From the NCBI RefSeq assembly GCF_946222045.1, contig NZ_CAMILN010000014.1, positions 1 to 38,659 on the forward strand: a DNA stretch of 38,659 nt, written 5' to 3'. The first letter of the stretch is position 1. The number at the start of each line of letters is the position of its first letter. A program made the position numbers and the translations under genes. This DNA is from an uncultured Peptoniphilus sp. (GTDB taxonomy: Bacteria > Bacillota > Clostridia > Tissierellales > Peptoniphilaceae). Positions 1 to 7,434 of this stretch are shown piece by piece. Below the pieces are notes generated by a model. It had not been told where the DNA came from, ran no database searches, and was given only the letters and a program-made list of their open reading frames with translations.

Positions 1-72
1 AAATAATTAAAGTAATGTTTCTTTAAAAACAACAAAAAATATATATCTTTAAAAGGATACGAAACCAAATAC

Positions 73-101
73 TTTACAAAAGTCCTAGTTTATATTAAAC
101 T
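73..101 (+). promoter_or_regulatory. putative sigma-A promoter of the ctsR operon
   Basis: A TTTACA element (73-78) lies 17 bp upstream of TAAACT (96-101), which places transcription start near 108, inside the first CtsR-like box. The -10 region overlaps a perfect 8-bp inverted repeat (85-92 with 96-103, 3-nt spacer). The -10 match is only 4 of 6, so the exact promoter is uncertain, but its place between the window edge and the operators fits repression by steric block. Confidence 0.5.
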
Positions 102-107
102 AGAGAT

Positions 108-124
108 AGTAAAAGATAGTCAGA
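108..124 (+). promoter_or_regulatory. degenerate CtsR operator, distal copy
   Basis: AGTAAAA-GAT-AGTCAGA matches the CtsR heptad direct repeat RGTCAAA-NAN-RGTCAAA with one mismatch per heptad and the expected 3-nt spacer. It starts 33 bp (about three helical turns) before the better box at 141. The second heptad also pairs with TCTGACT at 130-136. Confidence 0.55.
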
Positions 125-140
125 TTTATTCTGACTTAAA

Positions 141-157
141 AGACAAAGATAGTCAAA
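141..157 (+). promoter_or_regulatory. CtsR operator, proximal copy
   Basis: AGACAAA-GAT-AGTCAAA matches the CtsR consensus RGTCAAA-NAN-RGTCAAA with a single mismatch. It sits directly upstream of ctsR and its last bases run into the ribosome binding site AAAGGA (155-160). This supports autoregulation of the ctsR-mcsA-mcsB-clpC operon, as known for this regulon. Confidence 0.8.
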
Positions 158-169
158 GGAAATGATTTT

Positions 170-622
170 ATGGCAAAATTATCCAATTCCATTGAAGAAT
201 TTTTAAATGATTTAATATTTGAATCAGGTGGAGTTGTTGAAATACAAAGATCAAAAATTTCAGACCAATTTAATTGTGCGCCCTCACAAATAAATTATGT
301 TTTGACCACTAGGTTCACACCCTTTAAGGGTTATTATGTTGAGTCAAGACGTGGTGGCGGAGGCTACATTAGAATTGTTAAGGTTAAATTAGAAGATGAT
401 GAAGATATACTAGAAAGATTTTTAGATTTTATAGGCGACTCTATTACAAAAAATAATTCGGATGATCTTATAGAAGAGCTTGTGAGATTAAATAAGTTGA
501 CTGAGAGGGAAATGGAACTCATGAAGGTGAGCCTGTCCGACAGGTCCCTAAGTCAATGTGAAAATAGAAATGAACTGAGGGCAGATTTGTTAAAGAATAT
601 GCTTCTCGTTATTTTCAGCTAG
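170..622 (+). CDS. ctsR: CtsR, class III heat-shock repressor
   Basis: This is the dimeric winged-helix repressor of clp and related stress genes; it binds RGTCAAA direct repeats and releases them on heat or thiol stress. At 150 aa it has family length. The N-terminal helix-turn-helix is followed by the hallmark tetraglycine wing RGGGGYIRI at residues 61-69, the loop that acts as thermosensor in Bacillus. The Arg before the glycines, a phosphorylation target of McsB in Bacillus, is kept. The C-terminal half (about 75-150) is the helical dimerisation and McsB/ClpC-contact domain. It is first in a CtsR-controlled operon and lies 11 bp before mcsA. The ATG is preceded by AAAGGA at good spacing. 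The call is secure from motif and context. Confidence 0.96.
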   Translation: MAKLSNSIEEFLNDLIFESGGVVEIQRSKISDQFNCAPSQINYVLTTRFTPFKGYYVESRRGGGGYIRIVKVKLEDDEDILERFLDFIGDSITKNNSDDLIEELVRLNKLTEREMELMKVSLSDRSLSQCENRNELRADLLKNMLLVIFS

Positions 623-633
623 GAGGGAAGAAG

Positions 634-1146
634 ATGTTGTGCGACAACTGTAAAGAAAGGGAATCAATAATTTCTTATACAAGAATAAACAATGATGAAG
701 TTGAAGAAGTTCATCTTTGTCAAGTTTGTGCTGAAGAAAAATTTAAAAAAGAATTTACGGGATATCAAAATATAATTCCTCAACTTGAAAATGCCCTAAA
801 AAATATTTTCAAATTTACTGCCAACTCATCTAAGGATGAGAAAGATGACATTAAATGCGAATATTGCGGCAGGAGTTTTAGAGAACTCAAGAACACAGGA
901 GTCTTGGGTTGTCCAAAATGTTATGATTCCTTTGGAAATGAAATTAAGTCTTACCTAAAGGCTTTAAATATAAACTTAAAATACAGGGGAAAAATTCCTA
1001 AAAATGCAGACTCTTATATTTATTACAATAGGAAGCTTGAAGATCTAAGGGAAAAGCTTGATCTCGCTATTAGCCTAGAGGAATATGAAGAGGCAGCAGA
1101 AATTAGAGATGAGATAAAAACTTTAAAGGAAGATGCCAATGTCTAA
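634..1146 (+). CDS. mcsA: McsA, zinc-binding modulator/adaptor of McsB and CtsR
   Basis: In Bacillus, McsA binds metal through CxxC pairs, stimulates the arginine kinase McsB and helps free CtsR from DNA. The protein here is 170 aa with four CxxC pairs (C3/C6, C29/C32, C75/C78, C93/C96) and a C-terminal UVR motif (about 133-168) resembling those of UvrB/UvrC and the ClpC middle domain. It starts at an ATG behind AGGAGG and overlaps the mcsB start. All eight zinc ligands are kept, unlike the catalytic residues of its partner McsB downstream. It may therefore work here as a scaffold or ClpC adaptor rather than a kinase activator; that role is inference. Confidence 0.93.
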   Translation: MLCDNCKERESIISYTRINNDEVEEVHLCQVCAEEKFKKEFTGYQNIIPQLENALKNIFKFTANSSKDEKDDIKCEYCGRSFRELKNTGVLGCPKCYDSFGNEIKSYLKALNINLKYRGKIPKNADSYIYYNRKLEDLREKLDLAISLEEYEEAAEIRDEIKTLKEDANV

Positions 1147-2119
1147 TATTATTTTAGGAAACAAGATAAAATTATATAGAAATATTGACGGCAAGAACTT
1201 TGTCAGCACTATGTCTGATGAAGAATTAAGAGAAAACATAGACTTTCTTGACCCAATAATCAAGGAAATGGGTTATGAAAAGGTTGATGTGGAAAACATG
1301 TCTTCCTTAAGAAAGTTAAAATACTTGGAAGAGGGAAGGCTTGGAAAGAGATTTCTTGAAAAGAAAAATATTGGATTTTATCAAAAGATTGAAGAACCAG
1401 ATATTTTAATAAATTCAAGTGAACACATTGAGCTCTCAAACTTTTCAAGGACTAAGTCTCTTGACGAACTTTACAAGGAAATTTATGACTTGGAAGGGAA
1501 GCTTGAAGAGAAAGTGGACTTTGCCTTTAGTCCAGAGTATGGCTATTTAACTTCAAGGGTTTTCAATGCAGGAACAGGTTTTAAACCTATTGTCTTTTTA
1601 TACTTGCCGGCCCTAAATTATTTTGGCATAAGTGAAATTGCCAAGGGCCTATCAAGGCTTGGTTACACACTAGGTTCTTATAGGGGCAGGTCTGAGAAGG
1701 CCATGGCAAGTATCTATACACTTTCTTTTGAGTCAACACTTACAGAAGATGAAGATTCTTATATAGAAAAATTAAAACTCATTAGTGATGAGATCGCTGA
1801 TGTGGAGATGGAAAATAGAAAAAAACTTTATTTAGATAATATTATAAGCCTTGAAGACATGGTAAACAGGTCCTATGGTCTACTTGCCAATGCAAGGCTA
1901 CTATCGGAAGAAGAGATGATGCAGTCCATGAGCATGATTAACCTTGGGATTGAGCTTTCAATCCTAAAGCCAAATAGGGAATTTGACTTTTACAAGGAAA
2001 TCATGAAGCTTAGAAATGGACACTTACAAATTGAGAGAGGCTCAATCTTGGACCTTAAGTCCAGAGATATTTTAAGGGCCAACAAGACGAGAGCTCTCAT
2101 GAAGGAGGTTTTCAAATGA
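1139..2119 (+). CDS. mcsB: McsB-like guanido-phosphotransferase homologue, probably a pseudokinase
   Basis: McsB is the protein-arginine kinase that marks proteins for ClpCP. Fold and order here are clearly McsB: VDFAF..GYLTS around 127-139, LPAL at 156-159, NRSYGLLANARLL at 243-255, and RDILRA at 309-314, which matches the phosphoarginine-sensing RDxxRA motif. Catalytic motifs are altered when aligned by eye to a recalled B. subtilis McsB: SSRIR became GNKIK (7-11), NEEDH became NSSEH (92-96), and the catalytic Cys of TSCPTN is Arg140 in TSRVFN. The basic GIYGEGSEA loop is GSYRGRSEK (179-187). The 326-aa protein contains no cysteine. The frame is intact and codon use resembles its neighbours, so it does not look like a decaying gene. 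I chose ATG 1139 because AAAGGA lies 8 nt upstream; ATG 1133 is too close to it. Confidence 0.88.
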   Translation: MSNIILGNKIKLYRNIDGKNFVSTMSDEELRENIDFLDPIIKEMGYEKVDVENMSSLRKLKYLEEGRLGKRFLEKKNIGFYQKIEEPDILINSSEHIELSNFSRTKSLDELYKEIYDLEGKLEEKVDFAFSPEYGYLTSRVFNAGTGFKPIVFLYLPALNYFGISEIAKGLSRLGYTLGSYRGRSEKAMASIYTLSFESTLTEDEDSYIEKLKLISDEIADVEMENRKKLYLDNIISLEDMVNRSYGLLANARLLSEEEMMQSMSMINLGIELSILKPNREFDFYKEIMKLRNGHLQIERGSILDLKSRDILRANKTRALMKEVFK

Positions 2120-4581
2120 GTATGTTTGGAAGATTTAGTGAAAAATCACAAAAAGCCATTCTCTTTGCGCAACAAGAGGCAAGAGAACAAAGACATTCAT
2201 ATATAGGGTCAGAGCATATACTTCTTGGAATTTTACGAGAAGGAACAGATGCAGGAGCCCACATACTTTCAAAGCTTGGGATAGATTACAAAAAGGCCAA
2301 GGAAACAACTATGGATATAGTAAGCCAGGGTCAAGGTCCAGTGGTGTCAAGCATTGCTTACACACCTAGGACAAAAAGGATCTTTGAACTTGCCTTTGAA
2401 GTTTCAAGAGAGTTGGGTGAGAACACAGTATCAACTGACCACCTCTTACTTGGAATCCTAAGAGAAGGCCAAGGAGTTGCTATCTTAGTTTTAAAAAGAC
2501 TGGGCATTGATGTAATGAGTCTTGAAAATGATATTGTAAATAATATGGAAGACTATGAGGATTATGAAGAGGGAAGCGAAGGATCCTCTGAAGCCCTAGA
2601 AAAATATACTACTAATTTAAATAAAAAGGCTGAAGAAGGAAAAATCGACCCAGTTATTGGAAGAGAAAAGGAAATAAAAAGAGTAATCCAAGTCCTATCA
2701 AGAAGGACAAAAAACAACCCAGTCCTAATTGGAGAACCAGGTGTTGGTAAGACTGCCATAGCTGAAGGTCTTGCTGCAGAAATTGTTGCAGGTAATGTTC
2801 CAGAAATTATGAAGGATAAAATTATTTTAACTCTTGATATTTCTCAACTTATTGCCGGCGCAAAATACAGGGGAGACTTTGAAGAGAGATTAAAAAACGT
2901 AACTAATGAGGCAAGCAAGAATAAAAATATTATTCTATTCATTGATGAAATGCACGTTATAATTGGTGCAGGATCTGCTGAAGGATCTCTTGATGCTTCA
3001 AATATCCTAAAGCCAATGCTTACAAAGTCAGTCCTACAAATTATTGGGGCAACAACTATTACAGAATATAGACAAAAAATTGAAAAGGACTCTGCCTTTG
3101 AAAGAAGACTTATGCCAATAATGGTTGATGAACCAAGCGTTGAAGATTCAATCAAAATAATAGAAGGTCTTAAAAATATTTACGAGGACCACCACCATGT
3201 AATAATACCTGATGAAAGTATTGAAGCTGCTGTAAAATATTCTGACAGGTATTTAAACGACAGGTTCTTACCAGACAAGGCAATTGACTTAATTGACGAG
3301 GCAAGTTCAAAATTAAAGATAGAATCTTATAAGATTCCAGAGTTTGAAGAAAAATATAAGCTTGATCTTGAAGACATAGAAGAAAAGAAAAACAAGGCAG
3401 TAAAAGACCAAGACTATGAACTTGCTGCAAATCTACGTGATGAACAAAAAAGAGTGGAAGAAGAGCTCGAAGAAAAGAGGGCTGCCTTTAAAGAAAAAGA
3501 AGCAAAGAAGGAAGTTTCAAAAGAACTTATAGCCGATATTGTTTCTGACTGGTCTAAGGTTCCTGTTACTGAAATGACAGAAGAAGAGACAGAAAAATTA
3601 AGAGACTTAGACATAAAACTAAAAGAAGATGTCAAGGGACAAGATCAAGCTGTCAAGGCTCTTGCCAAGGCTATTAAGAGGTCAAGGATTGGTCTTAAGG
3701 ATCCAAATAAGCCAATAGGTTCCTTTATCTTTGTTGGACCAACTGGTGTTGGTAAGACTTATCTTGCAAAGAGTCTTGCCAAAAATTTATTTGGAAAAGA
3801 AGAAAACATGATTAGGTTTGACATGTCTGAATACATGGAGAAATTCACTGTATCAAGACTTGTTGGTTCACCTCCAGGATATGTTGGTTACGATGAAGGT
3901 GGTGAGCTAACAGAAGCTGTTAGAACAAATCCTTATTCAGTAATTCTCTTAGATGAAATTGAAAAGGCTCATCCAGATATATTTAACATTCTACTACAAA
4001 TCCTTGATGAAGGAAGATTAACCGACTCCAAGGGCAGGACTGTTAACTTTAAGGACACAGTTATAATTATGACTTCAAATGCAGGAGCCAATCTCCTTGC
4101 CAAGAATTCAGTGCTAGGCTTCTCTACGTCAGAGGAATCTGCAAAGAAAAGTGAATTTGAAAATATGAAGTCTATTATAGACCAGTCCTTAAAAGATATG
4201 TTTAAGCCTGAGTTCTTAAATAGGGTTGATGATGTTGTAATCTTTAAGGCTCTTGAAAAATCTGAAATTAAAGACATTGTTAAGAATATGCTTGATAGTC
4301 TAAACCTTAGACTTAATGACATGGGTATCAAGGCAAATTACACAAATAAACTTATCAACTTCCTTGTTGAAGAAGGTTATGACAAGGTCTTTGGCGCAAG
4401 GCCACTACAAAGAACTATTACAAAACTTATTGAAGATAAAATTGCAGACGAATTCTTAGATGGAAATATCAAAGATGGCGAGGAAATCTCTGTAGATGTT
4501 AAATACAAGAAGGTTCAAATAAAAAAAGTAAAGAAGACAAAAAAGGCGAAAGATGAAAAAGAAAACAGTCTATCAATGTAA
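2116..4581 (+). CDS. clpC: ClpC, AAA+ unfoldase of the ClpCP protease
   Basis: ClpC is a hexameric ATPase that unfolds substrates and feeds them to ClpP. The 821 residues show the double Clp-N repeat (about 5-140), D1 with Walker A GEPGVGKT (206-213) and Walker B FIDE (275-278), a UVR-bearing middle domain (about 415-465), and D2 with Walker A GPTGVGKT (541-548) and Walker B LLDEIEKAH. The C-terminus is very lysine-rich. In the N-domain the first phosphoarginine-pocket glutamate is present (E33 in GSEH), while the equivalent in the second repeat is Asp (D108 in STDH). AAGGAGG precedes the start, which overlaps the mcsB stop. No clpP is in the window. Regulation is by CtsR through the upstream operators. 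Confidence 0.97.
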   Translation: MSMFGRFSEKSQKAILFAQQEAREQRHSYIGSEHILLGILREGTDAGAHILSKLGIDYKKAKETTMDIVSQGQGPVVSSIAYTPRTKRIFELAFEVSRELGENTVSTDHLLLGILREGQGVAILVLKRLGIDVMSLENDIVNNMEDYEDYEEGSEGSSEALEKYTTNLNKKAEEGKIDPVIGREKEIKRVIQVLSRRTKNNPVLIGEPGVGKTAIAEGLAAEIVAGNVPEIMKDKIILTLDISQLIAGAKYRGDFEERLKNVTNEASKNKNIILFIDEMHVIIGAGSAEGSLDASNILKPMLTKSVLQIIGATTITEYRQKIEKDSAFERRLMPIMVDEPSVEDSIKIIEGLKNIYEDHHHVIIPDESIEAAVKYSDRYLNDRFLPDKAIDLIDEASSKLKIESYKIPEFEEKYKLDLEDIEEKKNKAVKDQDYELAANLRDEQKRVEEELEEKRAAFKEKEAKKEVSKELIADIVSDWSKVPVTEMTEEETEKLRDLDIKLKEDVKGQDQAVKALAKAIKRSRIGLKDPNKPIGSFIFVGPTGVGKTYLAKSLAKNLFGKEENMIRFDMSEYMEKFTVSRLVGSPPGYVGYDEGGELTEAVRTNPYSVILLDEIEKAHPDIFNILLQILDEGRLTDSKGRTVNFKDTVIIMTSNAGANLLAKNSVLGFSTSEESAKKSEFENMKSIIDQSLKDMFKPEFLNRVDDVVIFKALEKSEIKDIVKNMLDSLNLRLNDMGIKANYTNKLINFLVEEGYDKVFGARPLQRTITKLIEDKIADEFLDGNIKDGEEISVDVKYKKVQIKKVKKTKKAKDEKENSLSM

Positions 4582-5932
4582 TAAATGTGGCTACATTTCC
4601 CATGGATTTTTTGGGAAGTGTCCCAATTGTGGTGCATGGAATACTCTAGAAGAGAAGGAAGAAGAAACATCTTCTAGCAAAAGCTCTTCTAGGTCTAAAA
4701 AAGTTAAAAAGGATGCACAAAAATTAAATACAGTTGCAATTTCTTCAGATGAGAGGGTCAAGACTAGTATAGAAGAATTTAACAGGGTCATGGGCGGCGG
4801 GATTGTCCGTGATTCTGTTAGTATTTTGACTGCAAAGCCAGGCTCAGGTAAGTCAACTCTTCTTATGCAAGTTGCAAATGACATTGCCAACAAAGGGATG
4901 AGAGTCCTCTACGCTTCAGGAGAAGAATCAGAAACACAAATTAAGATGCGGGCAGAGAGAATTCTTGACAAACTTTCTGACAATATTTGGGTTTATTCTG
5001 TCACTTCACTGAATTCTGTCCTTGATCAAGTAGAAAAAATTGATCCACAACTTATAATTATTGATTCAATTCAAACCTTTACTCTCGATGAATTTCCGCA
5101 AAGGCCAGGAACTCCAACTCAAACTATGGAGTGTGCCTACAAGATGACAGAATTTGCCAAAGATTTAAAAAAGCCCCGCATGGTCTTCTTAGTTGGACAA
5201 ATGACTAAGCAAGATGAACTTGCAGGTGTGAGAAGTCTTGAACACTTGGTGGATACAGTTCTCTTAATTGACGGTGACTCATCAGAAGACTTGAGATCAC
5301 TTATGACAACAAAAAACAGGTACGGGTCAACAGGTGAAATTGGTTTTTTCTCCATGACAGAAAAGGGAATGATTTCAATTGACAATCCATCAGAATACTT
5401 TATGACGAAGAGGTCTCAATCAGAACAAGTGCCAGGTTCCTCCCTCTCAGTTATAAGAGAAGGAACAAGGCCAATAATCCTAGAGACAGAGGCTCTAGCC
5501 TCAAAGTCTTTCTTACCTTATCCATCAAGAATTTCTGAATCGATAAGGCGTGAACACCTAAACACCCTTGTATCAATTCTTGAAGAGAGGGCAGGAATTA
5601 CTTTTTTAGACAAGAATATTGTAGTCAAGTCCACTGGTGGAATAAAAGTTAAGGAGCAGGCATCAAACCTTTCAGTAATGGTTTCTATTGTGTCTTCAAC
5701 ACTCAATAAGCCTGTTGAAGCTAACTCAGTCTTCATTGCCGATGTGGGACTTACTGGAGAGCTAAAAAATGTTCCAAGCCTTGATGTGAGACTAAAAGAA
5801 GCAGAGAGAATGGGATTTAAAAAAGCCTATGTCTCAAAGTATTCTAATGTGAAAGAAAATTCCTACAAGGACTTAGAAGTTATTAAGATGTCAAGTATCT
5901 CTGAAGTCCTAAATAAAATATTTGATTTATAA
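4553..5932 (+). CDS. radA: RadA (Sms), DNA repair and recombination ATPase
   Basis: RadA is a RecA-like, DnaB-type helicase that helps process recombination intermediates and extend D-loops. It is 459 aa, normal for the family. A zinc finger (C9, C12, C23, C26) is followed by a Ser/Lys-rich linker, Walker A AKPGSGKS (94-101) and the RadA-specific KNRFG motif, here KNRYG (254-258) with Phe replaced by Tyr. The last third is the Lon-protease-like domain without peptidase function. The gene overlaps the end of clpC by 29 bp in another frame and has only a weak ribosome site, so translation is probably coupled to clpC. The clpC-radA order is common in Firmicutes. Confidence 0.96.
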   Translation: MKKKTVYQCNKCGYISHGFFGKCPNCGAWNTLEEKEEETSSSKSSSRSKKVKKDAQKLNTVAISSDERVKTSIEEFNRVMGGGIVRDSVSILTAKPGSGKSTLLMQVANDIANKGMRVLYASGEESETQIKMRAERILDKLSDNIWVYSVTSLNSVLDQVEKIDPQLIIIDSIQTFTLDEFPQRPGTPTQTMECAYKMTEFAKDLKKPRMVFLVGQMTKQDELAGVRSLEHLVDTVLLIDGDSSEDLRSLMTTKNRYGSTGEIGFFSMTEKGMISIDNPSEYFMTKRSQSEQVPGSSLSVIREGTRPIILETEALASKSFLPYPSRISESIRREHLNTLVSILEERAGITFLDKNIVVKSTGGIKVKEQASNLSVMVSIVSSTLNKPVEANSVFIADVGLTGELKNVPSLDVRLKEAERMGFKKAYVSKYSNVKENSYKDLEVIKMSSISEVLNKIFDL

Positions 5933-5949
5933 AATTTTAGACAATAAAA

Positions 5950-5986
5950 AAACTCTTGTTACTTAAAAAGTAATAAGAGTTTTTCT
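5950..5986. terminator. bidirectional intrinsic terminator between radA and brnQ
   Basis: A 15-nt arm (5950-5964) pairs with 5968-5982 through a short loop with one mismatch. It is flanked by an A-run on the left and a T-run on the right, so it can serve both convergent genes. Confidence 0.85.
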
Positions 5987-6003
5987 TTTGCTTATTTTTA
6001 ATT

Positions 6004-7311
6004 TTAAGCCACTTTAGTTTTTCTTGTAGATGAAACTACAAGAGCAAGGACTAGTCCAAGGATCATTGGTAAGACCCAACCAAGACCAAATTCAGTAAGT
6101 GGTAATTTTGTCAACATATCTCCAAATCCACCAAGTAGTTCTTTTCCTTGTAATACGAATAAGAATCCAAATATCAATGAAACGATAGATGGAACTTTAA
6201 ACACTAAGTCGTCCTTAATCTTTTCGTTAAATAATCCCAATAAGATAATTGTCATTGCACATGGATAAATAACTTCAAGGATTGGTGCAGAAATTTTAAT
6301 AATTTGAGTTACACCAAGCATAGAGATTAAGCATGAAACAATAGAACAGATAATTACGATTCTTTCATAAGAGATCTTGTTAAAAGTCAAGTCGTTAAAG
6401 AAATTACCAGTTGCAGATATAAGCCCAATAGCAGTTGTAAGACAAGCTAGTGCAGTTATAAGACCTAGAATATAAACCCCAGTGCCACCTAAGACCCTAT
6501 TTGTTATGTCAACAAGTAAAAGAGTAGAATCAGTATCTAAATCATAAATGCCAAGGCTTGAAGTCTGAGCTCCAAGATAGAGTAGGCCTCCGTAGATTAA
6601 TGCTAATAAAATTACTGCAATAACGCTTGATAAAATAGTTGCCTTAATCTCAACTTTTTGTGAAGAATAATTCCTTGATTTAACAGCTCCTATTACAACT
6701 AGAGCGAACATACAGCTAGCAATTGCGTCCATTGTTTGGTATCCGTCAGTTATACCCTTCTTTAGAACATTGTCGATCATACTTGTGTTTGCAACTTCAC
6801 CTATTGGACTTATAATTCCCTTAATAATTAAAACTGTCATACAAATCAAAAGTGCAGGAGTAAGGAACTTTCCAACAATATCAACTACCTTGCTAGGTCT
6901 AATACTTAATAGACAAGCTATAAGGAAGAAGATAACAGAGAATAAGTACCTGTTAAAGGACTCACCAAAAATTGGCAAGATTGCAATCTCATAAGTAGTA
7001 GCAGCTGTTCTTGGTGTTGCCAAGAAGGGTCCAATACATAAAATAATTGCTGTAGAAATAATTACTGCAAAAGTCTTGTTAATTCTTGAGGCGAGGACGT
7101 TAAGGTTACCTTCATATTTTGATAGGGCGATAATTGCCAGTAGGCCTAGACCTGCGTCTGTGATTGTAAAGCCTAAAAATCCTATCCACCATTGGTGACC
7201 CGACAATAAACCTAAGTAAGGGGGAAAGATTAAGTTTCCAGCTCCAAAGAACATTGCAAAAAGTGCGAAGCCGATAATAAATAAATCTTTCGTCTTAATT
7301 TCATTGTTCAT
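6004..7311 (-). CDS. brnQ: branched-chain amino acid:cation symporter (LIVCS family)
   Basis: This membrane carrier imports Leu/Ile/Val with Na+ or H+. It has 435 aa and about twelve hydrophobic segments. The N-terminus carries the family signature FGAGNLIFPPYLG (about residues 22-34), and further conserved patches include the GPFLATPRTAATTYE region near residue 95. It reads opposite to its neighbours and is monocistronic, bounded by a bidirectional terminator at its 3' end. GGAGG lies upstream of its ATG. The 5' leader is short, so I see no room for a T-box. Amino acid uptake by such carriers fits a peptide- and amino-acid-fermenting anaerobe, but that lifestyle is inferred. Confidence 0.93.
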   Translation of the reverse strand: MNNEIKTKDLFIIGFALFAMFFGAGNLIFPPYLGLLSGHQWWIGFLGFTITDAGLGLLAIIALSKYEGNLNVLASRINKTFAVIISTAIILCIGPFLATPRTAATTYEIAILPIFGESFNRYLFSVIFFLIACLLSIRPSKVVDIVGKFLTPALLICMTVLIIKGIISPIGEVANTSMIDNVLKKGITDGYQTMDAIASCMFALVVIGAVKSRNYSSQKVEIKATILSSVIAVILLALIYGGLLYLGAQTSSLGIYDLDTDSTLLLVDITNRVLGGTGVYILGLITALACLTTAIGLISATGNFFNDLTFNKISYERIVIICSIVSCLISMLGVTQIIKISAPILEVIYPCAMTIILLGLFNEKIKDDLVFKVPSIVSLIFGFLFVLQGKELLGGFGDMLTKLPLTEFGLGWVLPMILGLVLALVVSSTRKTKVA

Positions 7312-7342
7312 CTTTTTTTACCTCCATAAATATATTTTTCTC

Positions 7343-7351
7343 ATTCTATCA
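7343..7351 (-). promoter_or_regulatory. extended -10 promoter of brnQ
   Basis: On the minus strand TGA-TAGAAT forms an extended -10 about 30 bp upstream of the brnQ start. No good -35 is visible at 17 bp, which is usual for extended -10 promoters. Confidence 0.5.
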
Positions 7352-7380
7352 CAAAGAAAGACTTTTGGATACACAAATTA

Positions 7381-7409
7381 TTGATTAGATGCAAATATTT
7401 TGATAATAT
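7381..7409 (+). promoter_or_regulatory. folC promoter
   Basis: TTGATT (7381-7386) and TAATAT (7404-7409) are separated by 17 bp, with TG at 7401-7402 giving an extended -10. Predicted transcription start is near 7416, just before the ribosome site at 7422-7429. The -10 overlaps two interlocking 13-bp palindromes (7400-7412 and 7409-7421). Confidence 0.65.
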
Positions 7410-7434
7410 CAATAATATTGAAAGGAAGGTTAGG

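Noticed and set aside
1139..2119. mcsB as a decaying pseudogene
   Set aside because: Full-length frame, good ribosome site, overlap with both neighbours and selective retention of RDxxRA argue for a maintained protein.
7312..7380. T-box or other amino-acid riboswitch for brnQ
   Set aside because: The leader is only a few dozen bases and lacks the conserved T-box sequence and terminator.
7381..7434. In-frame TTG start extending FolC by 18 residues
   Set aside because: The TTG is part of the predicted -35 and the extra residues are unlike FolC; ATG 7435 has a strong ribosome site.
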